DNA of 64,000 bases from Akkermansia muciniphila (GTDB taxonomy: Bacteria; Verrucomicrobiota; Verrucomicrobiia; Verrucomicrobiales; Akkermansiaceae): positions 372,001-436,000 of the forward strand of contig NZ_FXYA01000215.1 in NCBI RefSeq assembly GCF_900184965.1. Reading direction: 5' to 3'. The notes under the pieces were generated by a model. That model saw only the letters and a program-made list of their open reading frames with translations. It was not told the DNA's origin and searched no databases. Both the position numbers and the translations under genes were made by a program. Below are positions 43,494 through 51,457 of this stretch, piece by piece. Every line of letters begins with the position of its first letter. Position 1 is the stretch's first letter.

Positions 43494-44093
43494 TTAACTC
43501 AGATATTCCGCCAAGAGCCCCTGGAGTTCCTTGTGAGCATAATGCAGACGTGATCTGAGCGTTCCTTCAGAGATGCCCAGAAGGGCGGATATTTCCGTAT
43601 GATTGAGTCCTTTCACATCGTGAAGGACAACGACTTCCCTGTGTTTGGACGAAAGTTTTTTCAGGGCTTCATTAATTTTAAGTTGCAGCTCATTCAGATG
43701 GGTTCGGCGTTCCGGGTCCGCTCCATCCGTTTCATCCGCCATGTTCATGTCCTTTTCCGTATGGTCGCCGTACTCGTCGTCGTCCAGACTGTAGGTCATT
43801 CTGCGGTTGCGTTTTTTCAGGAAGTTTCTGGCATGGTTGACGGCAATGGAGTGCAACCATGTATAAAAGGCGCTTTGCCCGTTGAAGTAGCGCAAGGCCC
43901 GGTAGGCTTTGGAGAACGCTTCCTGGGCGATGTCATAGGCGTCATCGTAGTTATCCGTCATCTGGTACAGGGTGGCATGGAGCTTGCGGCTGTGGCGAAT
44001 GACGAGCTCGTCAAAAGCCCGTGAGTCTCCCTCCCGTGCCCTGGCGACCAGTTCGGTGTCTTCCAAGGTCGTGTATGCAATGGGTCCTGACAT
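43494..44093 (-). CDS. ECF-type RNA polymerase sigma factor
   Basis: A 199-residue group 4 sigma factor. Region 2 is at about 22-97 (FDELVIRHSRKLHATLYQMT, NYDDAYDIAQEAFSKAYRAL, FYTWLHSIAVNHARNFLKKR). A charged linker (DDDEYGDHTEKDMNMADETDG) follows, and region 4 covers about 130-190 (LSSKHREVVVLHDVKGLNHTEISALLGISEGTLRSRLHYA). The type resembles RpoE/SigW. A 107-bp gap before the next gene may hold a regulated promoter. It lies 33 bp downstream of purF. Confidence 0.93.
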   Translation of the reverse strand: MSGPIAYTTLEDTELVARAREGDSRAFDELVIRHSRKLHATLYQMTDNYDDAYDIAQEAFSKAYRALRYFNGQSAFYTWLHSIAVNHARNFLKKRNRRMTYSLDDDEYGDHTEKDMNMADETDGADPERRTHLNELQLKINEALKKLSSKHREVVVLHDVKGLNHTEISALLGISEGTLRSRLHYAHKELQGLLAEYLS

Positions 44094-44126
44094 ATCAACG
44101 ACAGAATACCCAAAAAAAGGGATGTG

Positions 44127-46046
44127 CTACAAGGGCAAATCGTATGCACGGCCCCCTTTGCCCTCAAACCAGCGCATGTATGCCACATTAACTGTGGTGT
44201 ATCCGCCCGGAGTCGGATAATCTCCGGTGAAATACCAGTCGCCGCAGGGGCCTTCTATGGATTCATGGAGGTTTTCGATGGTCTGGAAGATGACTTCCAC
44301 AGGGCACGGCGCGTCGTGCGGCGTGACCAGGCGGGTGATTTCCCGGGAGATTTCAGCCTCAGTCAACCCTTCGTAAATAGCCTTTACGCAATTGCGCCGT
44401 TCTTCCTTGGGCTTGGTCAGTTCTTCCTTGCATGCCGTGTACACTTCTTCCAGCAGACGGACCTGTCCGTGCTGCTTGATCAGGGAGACGGCCGCCTGGA
44501 AGGCGATGAAGTTGCCCAGCTCGGACATGTCAATGCCGTAGCAGTCCGGATACCGGATTTGCGGGGCAGTGGATGCAATGACGATTTTCCGGGGATTGGT
44601 GCGGCCCAGGATGCGGAGGATGGACCTTCTCAGGGTGGTGCCGCGGACAATGGAGTCGTCAATGGCGACGAGCACGTCTTCCGGCCCTACGGCGCCGTAA
44701 GTGAGGTCATATACGTGGGAAACCAGCTGCGCACGGCTTTTTTCCTGCGTGATGAACGTGCGCATTTTGATATCCTTGTGGGCGATTTTTTCACCGCGCG
44801 GCCAGCGTTTCAGGATAGCGCTGTCCAGCATGTTTTCATCCAGGGTGCCGTTTCTCAGGGCCTCCAGGAGCTGGGCATGCACGCGCTTGCGGCGGTAGAC
44901 GCGCAAGCCTTCCAGCAGGCCGTAGTAGGCGGTTTCCGCCGTGTTGGGAATGTAGGTGATAGCGGATTTGTCAAAACGGTCTTCAAGAGAATCCACGATT
45001 TGGGGGGTCAACGCCGCGCCGAGCGCTTTGCGTTCCCGGTAAACGATAGGATCGTTCCCGCGGGAGAAGTAAATTTTTTCAAAGGAGCAGGGAGCCGGTT
45101 TCAGAGGGGTGGTAAATTCCGTAATGGCATGTGTCCCGTCTGCTTTGATGGAGAGTATATTGGCCGGCGGAAGTTCTTGAACCTGTTCGCTTTCCACTTC
45201 AAAGACGGTCATCAGGGGAACGCGTTCGGAAGCCACGGCAATGAATTCATCCGTAATCAGGTAGTGGCATGGGCGGATGCCGTGCGGATCCCGCAGGCAG
45301 AAGTAGTCCCCGTTGCCGATGGCTCCCATGATGGCATATCCGCCGTCCCATTGCTTGGCGGAGTTATGGATGATTTCCTGAATGTTAAGCCGGGAGGAAA
45401 TGGCATGGGGAATTTCCGGGCCGGGCATGCCGCTGTCCCGCAAGGCGCGGTAGAGGTCCGTATGGGCTTCATCCAGGTGATACCCTATTTCTTCAAGGAC
45501 AGTCTGCGTGTCCGTTCCGAAGACGGGGTGCTGGCCGCGTTCAATCATTCGCTGGTTCAATTCCGGCGTATTGGTCATGTTGAAGTTGCCCAGAACCATC
45601 AGGGTGCGGGTCGGCCAGTTGGTGCGGCGCAGGTAGGGGTGGCAGGAACCTTCGTCAAAGAGGCCGGAGGTGCCGTAGCGGAGATGCCCCATCAGGATTT
45701 CCCCGCCGTAGTCGAAGTTGTTTTTGATGTCTGCCGCATCCTTCAGGTTGACCAGGCCGCGGCGAACTTTTTTATTGAGCTTCTTGATTTGCCCGTTGAA
45801 GATGCTCGTAAGGGCGTCTTTGCTGGCGTCCCGGGTGCGGAACAGATAAGGCTGCCCCAGGGGCATGTTCAGCTTGACGCAGCCTATGCCCGCGCCGTCC
45901 TGTCCGCGGTTGTACTGCTTTTCCATCAGGATGAGCAGTTTGTTGAACGCCCAGAGGGTGGAGCCGTATTTATCCTGAAAATAAGAGAGAGGCTTAAGCA
46001 GACGAATGGCGGCTACGCCGCACTCGTGTTTAAGAAAATCGCTCAT
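44127..46046 (-). CDS. purF: Amidophosphoribosyltransferase, long PurF form
   Basis: Catalyses the first committed purine step, PRPP plus glutamine to phosphoribosylamine. Cys9 in MSDFLKHECGVAAIR would become the N-terminal nucleophile after removal of a short propeptide. GGYAIMGAIGNGDYFCLRDPHGIRP is the glutaminase core, and VLVAIDDSIVRGTTLRR the PRPP-binding motif. At 639 residues it is longer than the usual 450-510, by insertions in both domains and a C-terminal extension; similar long forms occur in the Bacteroidetes/Verrucomicrobia. It follows purM by 62 bp. Confidence 0.92.
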   Translation of the reverse strand: MSDFLKHECGVAAIRLLKPLSYFQDKYGSTLWAFNKLLILMEKQYNRGQDGAGIGCVKLNMPLGQPYLFRTRDASKDALTSIFNGQIKKLNKKVRRGLVNLKDAADIKNNFDYGGEILMGHLRYGTSGLFDEGSCHPYLRRTNWPTRTLMVLGNFNMTNTPELNQRMIERGQHPVFGTDTQTVLEEIGYHLDEAHTDLYRALRDSGMPGPEIPHAISSRLNIQEIIHNSAKQWDGGYAIMGAIGNGDYFCLRDPHGIRPCHYLITDEFIAVASERVPLMTVFEVESEQVQELPPANILSIKADGTHAITEFTTPLKPAPCSFEKIYFSRGNDPIVYRERKALGAALTPQIVDSLEDRFDKSAITYIPNTAETAYYGLLEGLRVYRRKRVHAQLLEALRNGTLDENMLDSAILKRWPRGEKIAHKDIKMRTFITQEKSRAQLVSHVYDLTYGAVGPEDVLVAIDDSIVRGTTLRRSILRILGRTNPRKIVIASTAPQIRYPDCYGIDMSELGNFIAFQAAVSLIKQHGQVRLLEEVYTACKEELTKPKEERRNCVKAIYEGLTEAEISREITRLVTPHDAPCPVEVIFQTIENLHESIEGPCGDWYFTGDYPTPGGYTTVNVAYMRWFEGKGGRAYDLPL

Positions 46047-46108
46047 GGGATGATGATGAAAAGATTGTCCTGTAAGTGTGGCGTATCCGTTGCAAGGAGA
46101 TGGTGTTT

Positions 46109-47110
46109 TTATTCGCCCTGTACTTTGACATGAATGCCGCGGCCTTCTCTCAGCGTGCCGATGACCGTGCCGCCCGGACCTGCCTTCAATGCGGCTTCCG
46201 CATCTTCAGGTCTCACGATAGCTACCCAGCCAATGCCCATGTTAAAGGTGTTGAAGCGGTCCTGCGGATCCACATGCTTCAGGATTTTCTGGGCGGCGGT
46301 GTTGTCCCAATAGGGAATGGAGAGGTCTGCGCCGTAGTCGCCCAGGAAGCGTTCCAGGTTTTCCGGGAGGCCTCCCCCCGTGATATGGGCGTATGCCTTC
46401 GGGGTGACATTGAAGCGGCGCATATCTGCCACCACGTCATGGTACAAGCGGGTGGGCTGAAGAAGGGAACGGAGTTCCTCTTCATCAACTACATCCGGAT
46501 TTTCTTCCAGAATGCGGCGGATGAGGCTCCAGCCGTTGGCATGGAAGCTGTCGGATTTGTAGCCGATGAATACGTCTCCGGGCCGGACGGTTTTCGGATC
46601 AATCAGTTTGCTTTTTTCACAACAGCCGATGCAGAAGCCGGAGAGTTCCACGATGGATTCCGGCACCACACCGGGCATTTCCGCCGTTTCCCCTCCGGCC
46701 AGGATGCAGTTGCAGGATTCCAGGTAGTCGCACATGCCGGCCACCAGGCGGGTGATGCGGGAGCGTTCCCGTTCCAGATTGGAGATGCCCAGATAATCCA
46801 GGAAAAGGAGCGGGTCGCCGCCCGTGGTAAGAATGTCGTTGACGTTCATGGCCACCAGGTCTTTGCCGGCGGTTTCCACCATGTCCAGTTCAAAGAGAAT
46901 TTCCGTCTTGGTGCCTACGCCGTCGCACCCGGTGACGATGACCGGTTCCTTGTAGGAGCTCAAATCATAGGCAGCGGCGAAAAGGCCAAAGGCCTGGTGA
47001 AGAGATCTCTGCTTTTGCGTTCTTTTAACGTGAGAGCTGATGTCGGATACAAAGGCGGCTGCTTCTTTGGTATCGACCCCCGATTGCTTGTAGGTTAGTT
47101 TGCCGGACAT
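46109..47110 (-). CDS. purM: Phosphoribosylformylglycinamidine cyclo-ligase
   Basis: AIR synthetase, which closes the imidazole ring in purine synthesis with ATP. At 333 residues it has the family length. IVTGCDGVGTK (58-68) is the ATP-binding motif; DLVAMNVNDILTTGGDPLLFLDYL and ILAGGETAEMPG follow as in PurM. It is first of the purM-purF pair and heads the long minus-strand gene run ending at 34248. No purine riboswitch or PurR box is evident in the ~100 bp upstream. Confidence 0.95.
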   Translation of the reverse strand: MSGKLTYKQSGVDTKEAAAFVSDISSHVKRTQKQRSLHQAFGLFAAAYDLSSYKEPVIVTGCDGVGTKTEILFELDMVETAGKDLVAMNVNDILTTGGDPLLFLDYLGISNLERERSRITRLVAGMCDYLESCNCILAGGETAEMPGVVPESIVELSGFCIGCCEKSKLIDPKTVRPGDVFIGYKSDSFHANGWSLIRRILEENPDVVDEEELRSLLQPTRLYHDVVADMRRFNVTPKAYAHITGGGLPENLERFLGDYGADLSIPYWDNTAAQKILKHVDPQDRFNTFNMGIGWVAIVRPEDAEAALKAGPGGTVIGTLREGRGIHVKVQGE

Positions 47111-47213
47111 TGAACGGATGAACTGGGTGTGCCAGCATCCTAGAGGAAGGCTCCTTCCGCGGCGAGTGAAAAAAGAAGTATTTTTGCCATAGGACGCGCG
47201 GGAGGAGCTGTTT

Positions 47214-47675
47214 TCATTCCACTTCTATCTTGCAGTCGCGCCGGAGCCACCAGGCATCCAGGGAGAATTTACCCGGTCCCGTATAGAAGATGGTCAGATA
47301 GATCAGCAGGTAGATGGCCGCGAGTTCCTGCGCTCCCCAGCCGGAAAGACCAAGGACAAGAAAGAGCGCTACACACATGTTAATGACCAGGATAAGGGAG
47401 GCCAGACGGGTGAGGAATCCCAGCAAGAGGAGGACGGAACATCCGAATTCCGCGCCTACGCACAGCAGCAGGGACAGAAAATTGCCGATTCCCAGCGGAT
47501 CCTGGAAAGCCGCCCAGTTTCCGCTGATGAGCATGCCCAGTTTGGGAATGCCATGCACAAGCATCATGACTGCTACGCCCAGGCGCAGCAACAGAACGCC
47601 GAAGTCCATGCTGGTGTTGGTGGCCAGGGGGCCAAGCAGGCGGCATGCGGATGATTTGCTTTTATTCTGTTCCAT
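47214..47675 (-). CDS. DoxX-family membrane protein
   Basis: A 153-residue protein with four membrane helices. The first carries LRLGVAVMMLVHGIPKLGML, the DoxX signature with His-Gly-x-x-K. DPLGIGNFLSLLLCVGAEFGCSVLLLLGFLTRLASL covers helices 2-3. The ATG at 47675 gives the family N terminus; the frame is open to 47771. DoxX proteins are tied to redox and stress functions in the inner membrane, but the role of this one is unknown. Confidence 0.85.
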   Translation of the reverse strand: MEQNKSKSSACRLLGPLATNTSMDFGVLLLRLGVAVMMLVHGIPKLGMLISGNWAAFQDPLGIGNFLSLLLCVGAEFGCSVLLLLGFLTRLASLILVINMCVALFLVLGLSGWGAQELAAIYLLIYLTIFYTGPGKFSLDAWWLRRDCKIEVE

Positions 47676-47857
47676 GCACTGTAGACTGTTTTGGAAACAG
47701 AAATGCTCAATTAAAACAGGATGAAAATGAGTTTTTAGGGTAGAGGGGGAAACAGCCTGTGACGCAGGCATGCCGCCTGTGGAGAATCCTGATGTCCTCC
47801 GGAGTTCCGCGGCATGCCGCCTGCCGCGGGTGTGTATGGGCGGAATAGCGTGCGCTG

Positions 47858-47900
47858 GGCTTATGGGAACATGCAGGAGTTCCGCGTGTTCCCATAAGCC
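47858..47900. terminator. 13-bp hairpin after the SGNH hydrolase gene
   Basis: GGCTTATGGGAAC (47858-47870) and GTTCCCATAAGCC (47888-47900) pair perfectly around a 17-base loop. It lies 14 bp after the minus-strand SGNH gene. No T-run is present, so it may be an mRNA-end stabiliser or a Rho-dependent site. Confidence 0.5.
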
Positions 47901-47914
47901 TGTTCAGGAAGTTT

Positions 47915-48892
47915 TTAATGTTTTTTCGCAGGAATGAGGCGGAAAGCTGCGGGGGATTGGGCGGACTTGATTTGCAGGGGCTTGGTCGGGTCTTTTTGAG
48001 TTTCCGGGCCAATGGCGATGATAAGCCTGTCCTTGGGATGAATGACGGTGGAGTTTTCAAAGATGAGCGTATTGGCTCCGTCCGTCAGTTTCCATCCATC
48101 CAGAAGAATGCCGGAGTTGCCGGGGTTGTTGATGATCACGTTGCCGGTGCCCGGTTCCAGCCTGGGGGCGGGCTGCTTAAGCTTGAGGCTTTTTGCCAGC
48201 TTGGCAAAGGTGATTTCCGCAATGCGCCGTGCGCCCTTCTCCGTAGGATGCAGCCCGTCAACATACCATTCCGGATGGTCGGAGAGCGGGTGCAGCGCGT
48301 CAAAGAGGCTGACTTTGTACTTGCGCGCAACGGCGGCGATCAGTTTTTCCGCTTCCGGGCGGTTGGCGGATGAGCCGTTGTCCGAGCCTGCATATTTACG
48401 CACGTCCGGATAACAGTTGCCGGGAAATGCCTTCTTGTTGAGCGGGCCGCGGTAGTCCGGGCCCAGCAGCCCCCAGGCAAAGAACCGTGTTTTGGGATTG
48501 GCGTTTTTCCATGCATGAAGCAAAGCGTCATAGCCTTTGGAGAACAGTTCGGGGTTCCACCAGCGGCCCGTGTCGTTGATGCCAAGGTTGCAGATATAAA
48601 TATCCGCCTTGAATTCCAGGGCTTGCTTGTGTTCCTTGGTGCTGCCGTACCAGCGTCCTGCCTGGCCCGGATAGTCGCCTGCCGTTTTTCCGGGATTGCC
48701 GAAGCCTCTGACGTCAAAGTCCGGCCCCATAAGTGTGGCGAGCACTTGCGGATACCGGGCTTCTCCGGGTTTAAGGCCGGTGCCGAAGGTGATGCTGTCT
48801 CCCACGCAGGCTACTTTGGCGGGAGAAGCTTGTGCCGCCATGCCCAGTGAGAGTGTGGCTGTCAGAGAAGCGATGAGAAGATGAAGGTTCAT
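47915..48892 (-). CDS. Secreted SGNH/GDSL hydrolase with lamin-tail-like C-terminal domain
   Basis: A 325-residue exported esterase. The signal peptide ends near residue 23. The SGNH blocks are GDSITFG (Ser33), GKTAGDYPG (Gly68 region), GIND (Asn106) and DGLHP (Asp212, His215), all intact. Residues about 235-325 form a beta-rich domain with IINNPGNSGILLDGWKLTDG, resembling an LTD/lamin-tail adhesion domain. Together with the sialate esterase gene 21 bp upstream on the same strand it suggests removal of acetyl esters from mucin glycans. Confidence 0.85.
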   Translation of the reverse strand: MNLHLLIASLTATLSLGMAAQASPAKVACVGDSITFGTGLKPGEARYPQVLATLMGPDFDVRGFGNPGKTAGDYPGQAGRWYGSTKEHKQALEFKADIYICNLGINDTGRWWNPELFSKGYDALLHAWKNANPKTRFFAWGLLGPDYRGPLNKKAFPGNCYPDVRKYAGSDNGSSANRPEAEKLIAAVARKYKVSLFDALHPLSDHPEWYVDGLHPTEKGARRIAEITFAKLAKSLKLKQPAPRLEPGTGNVIINNPGNSGILLDGWKLTDGANTLIFENSTVIHPKDRLIIAIGPETQKDPTKPLQIKSAQSPAAFRLIPAKKH

Positions 48893-48913
48893 GGAGTGAT
48901 GGTATGGTATGAG

Positions 48914-50452
48914 TTATTTTTTCAGAACAGGTGCGTCCGTCCGGAAGGGACGGGCGGGGAGCTGGTTGCCGTTGACCAGGTTGGGGGTCACGAAACGGTT
49001 CCAGCAATATCGGGCGTGTTTGGGGGATTTTACTTCCGGGGATGAGAGGCGGATAACGGCTGTGTTGCCTTTTCTGTTTATGATTTCCGCTGCGGCGGGA
49101 TGATAAGTTCCGTCCGTCCCGGCAATTTCAAACTGGGCCGGTTCTTTGCCGTCCGTGGTGGTCAGTCCGGCAGCTTGATCCAGTTGAACCAGGATGTTGG
49201 AACCGGAAGGTTTGAAGGCCTTGAGGGCAGGGCCTTCACAGGGGATCTTTTTACCGTAAACCTTGTTCAGGGCAGTATTTCCTGCACGTTCCCCCACAGG
49301 GCGCTTGAATGGAGGATGAACGTCGGAATTGGTGGAGCCAAGATCAATGGTGTTGACGCTGTAAACTTTTGGAACGGTTTTGGCCACGGCGTCTTGCATT
49401 TCACGGAATTCCGGCCATCCGGCACGGATTTTTGACGGGTCGTTGATGCGGGGGAGCTGGATCATGACGAAAGGCATTTCCGGGTTACGGAAAGCTTTTC
49501 TCCAGGAGGAGATCATGGTTTTCAGCAGCATGCTGTTTTGGGCATTGTCAATGATCTCCGCATCGGATTCGCCCTGATACCAGATGACGCCCGTGATGGG
49601 GAGGGCCGTTGTCCATGCGATGCCGGATTCGTAAAGGAACGCCGGCTTGTAGGGATGGTCCGGAGAGCCCTGGTTCAGACGCGGAGAGATGTTTTTCCTG
49701 GCCCGTCCCCTCACCCAGTCGGAGATAAGGGGGGAGTCCAGCCAGTGATTACCGCGCAGGGTGCGGAAGCTGTTGTTGGTATTAATAACCTGCCGGGGGA
49801 TCCACGCTGCGATTTCCGAGCCTCCCAGGGAGGAGTGGATGATGCCTACCGGAATGCCCAGCCCTTCGCGGAGTTTTTTCCCGAAGTAGTAGCCCACGGC
49901 AGTCATTGGCCCTGAGGTGGCGGGAGAGCTGGCAGCCCATTGCCCTTTATAGAAGTTGTCCGTGGTGACGGCGTCAAAGTCTTTCGCGGAGTAGGGGGCA
50001 TTGTTGGTGTGGGCTTGCGGAACGTTGTTGAGCAGACGGAGCTGGTCGTCTCCGGAAGCCGCTATGTCTTCTTTGGCCGTCGTGGTCTGGTTCAGGCGGA
50101 ACAGCATGTTGGATTGGCCGGAAGCCAGCCACACTTCTCCCACGAGCACATCTTCCAATTTGGCGGAGTCCCCGTTTTGCACGGCCGCCAGCGTCTGGCC
50201 TGTGGCGCAGGGAGGCATGGGGGGCAGCGTGACGCTCCATTTCCCCTTGGAGTCGGTTTTTGTTTTCAGGGCAGTGTTTCCAAAAGTGACGGTTATTTCC
50301 CTGTTGGGGGCGGCCGTACCGGAAACGGGAATGTTTTTCCCGTGGGGAAGTACCATATGGGAACCGAAGACCCGGTCGAACCGGGGCGTGTCCGCCCACG
50401 CCGCATGAAGGGCGATGGCGGCAGCCAGGATGCATGAAGTATGGAGGCGCAT
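48914..50452 (-). CDS. Secreted sialate O-acetylesterase
   Basis: A 512-residue exported SGNH-type carbohydrate esterase. The signal peptide is residues 1-20. The catalytic motif GEVWLASGQSNM is at 105-116 (Ser114). GVIWYQGESDAE and a late DVHPPFK segment with the catalytic Asp-His are present. A beta-sandwich at about 25-100 precedes the catalytic domain, as in the family. It removes O-acetyl groups from sialic acids that block sialidases, a mucin-foraging step. It is probably co-transcribed with the SGNH gene that follows by 21 bp. Confidence 0.88.
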   Translation of the reverse strand: MRLHTSCILAAAIALHAAWADTPRFDRVFGSHMVLPHGKNIPVSGTAAPNREITVTFGNTALKTKTDSKGKWSVTLPPMPPCATGQTLAAVQNGDSAKLEDVLVGEVWLASGQSNMLFRLNQTTTAKEDIAASGDDQLRLLNNVPQAHTNNAPYSAKDFDAVTTDNFYKGQWAASSPATSGPMTAVGYYFGKKLREGLGIPVGIIHSSLGGSEIAAWIPRQVINTNNSFRTLRGNHWLDSPLISDWVRGRARKNISPRLNQGSPDHPYKPAFLYESGIAWTTALPITGVIWYQGESDAEIIDNAQNSMLLKTMISSWRKAFRNPEMPFVMIQLPRINDPSKIRAGWPEFREMQDAVAKTVPKVYSVNTIDLGSTNSDVHPPFKRPVGERAGNTALNKVYGKKIPCEGPALKAFKPSGSNILVQLDQAAGLTTTDGKEPAQFEIAGTDGTYHPAAAEIINRKGNTAVIRLSSPEVKSPKHARYCWNRFVTPNLVNGNQLPARPFRTDAPVLKK

Positions 50453-50462
50453 GGTTTGGGGG

Positions 50463-51239
50463 TTATTTGAGAAGGAGTTCGTCCCGCGAGAGGCCGGTCA
50501 GCCTGCCGAGCCGTTTAATCAGGCGGGTCATGATGAAGACAAGGGCTGCCAGGATGGGGATTCCGATGATCAGGAAGCCCCACCAGGTGATGCTGCCGAT
50601 GGCGGCGTTGTAGGCCACTTGCTGTTCCGCTTCCGGCTGTTGTATGACGGAAGACATGAAAGAGAGGCTCAGGAAGAAATTGCCGATGGAGGAGGCAACC
50701 AGCGTGCCCGCCAGAATCCAGGATGAGTTCGCCAGCAGTTTCTGATAAGCCCGTTCCTCGCCGTTGGCGGCCACCGTTTGTTCTATCCTGCGCACGTCGA
50801 ATAACTCCGGCGTGTAGATAAACATGTTGAGAAGGGGCGTGCCGGCGGACCGGGAGACGACGACCGCCGCCGCCAGGATAAGGGGGATCAGGGCTTCTTT
50901 TCCGGCGAACAGCCAGGGTGTGGCGCTGTGGATGCGCCCTTCCGGGCCGATGACGAAGATGCTGATGACACCCGTCAGCAGCACGCCGGCCATGCCTACG
51001 ACGGACATCAGGTCAAATTTCCTGGAGACGACCAGGGAACGGATACCATAGACAAGGGGGAGGGAAAGGGCGATGACGAGGGCCCATACCGGGCCGATAT
51101 GCCAGAAATTTTCTCCTTCCGGGCGTTCCAGGGGATTGGCGGGCCCCGCGCTGCAATAGTCCAGAATCAACACCGGGAGGAGGATGTTGATGAAAATCCC
51201 CAGCAGGGAGGACTGTGATTTGTTTGGCGTTTTATCCAT
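50463..51239 (-). CDS. VC0807-like multi-pass membrane protein
   Basis: A membrane protein of about 258 residues with six or so hydrophobic segments. Its start resembles the VC0807 group of unknown function: LLGIFINILLPVLILDYCSAG at about 11-31, then a long loop and VWALVIALSLPLVYGIRSL. A cytoplasmic loop with Arg/Glu-rich FDVRRIEQTVAANGEERAY precedes the last two helices. ATGs at 51239, 51266 and 51293 are all possible; 51239 (MDKTPNKSQ) gives the most family-like N terminus. It ends 10 bp before the sialate esterase gene on the same strand. Confidence 0.7.
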   Translation of the reverse strand: MDKTPNKSQSSLLGIFINILLPVLILDYCSAGPANPLERPEGENFWHIGPVWALVIALSLPLVYGIRSLVVSRKFDLMSVVGMAGVLLTGVISIFVIGPEGRIHSATPWLFAGKEALIPLILAAAVVVSRSAGTPLLNMFIYTPELFDVRRIEQTVAANGEERAYQKLLANSSWILAGTLVASSIGNFFLSLSFMSSVIQQPEAEQQVAYNAAIGSITWWGFLIIGIPILAALVFIMTRLIKRLGRLTGLSRDELLLK

Positions 51240-51457
51240 GAATTCGGAGGGAAATATTTGTATCATACGCGAATGCGCCCCTGCAAGTTGCAACCCCGTG
51301 TGTGACAGTAAAGACCAGAAGCGGGGAGAGCCGTTTTTTTATTCGCAGGCGGCTTTGCGGAAATCGTGGCATCTACGGTATCTTCCGTTCTTTTGGCTGG
51401 ACACGGGAGGGAAGAATGTTCAGCTTCTTCCGTGACTTTGACAGATCATTTTTCCCC

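Noticed and set aside
44124-46133. 669-codon open frame on the plus strand opposite purF
   Set aside because: Antisense shadow of a clear PurF gene; its translation is His/Gln/Val-rich low-complexity with no motif, caused by GC-biased third positions.
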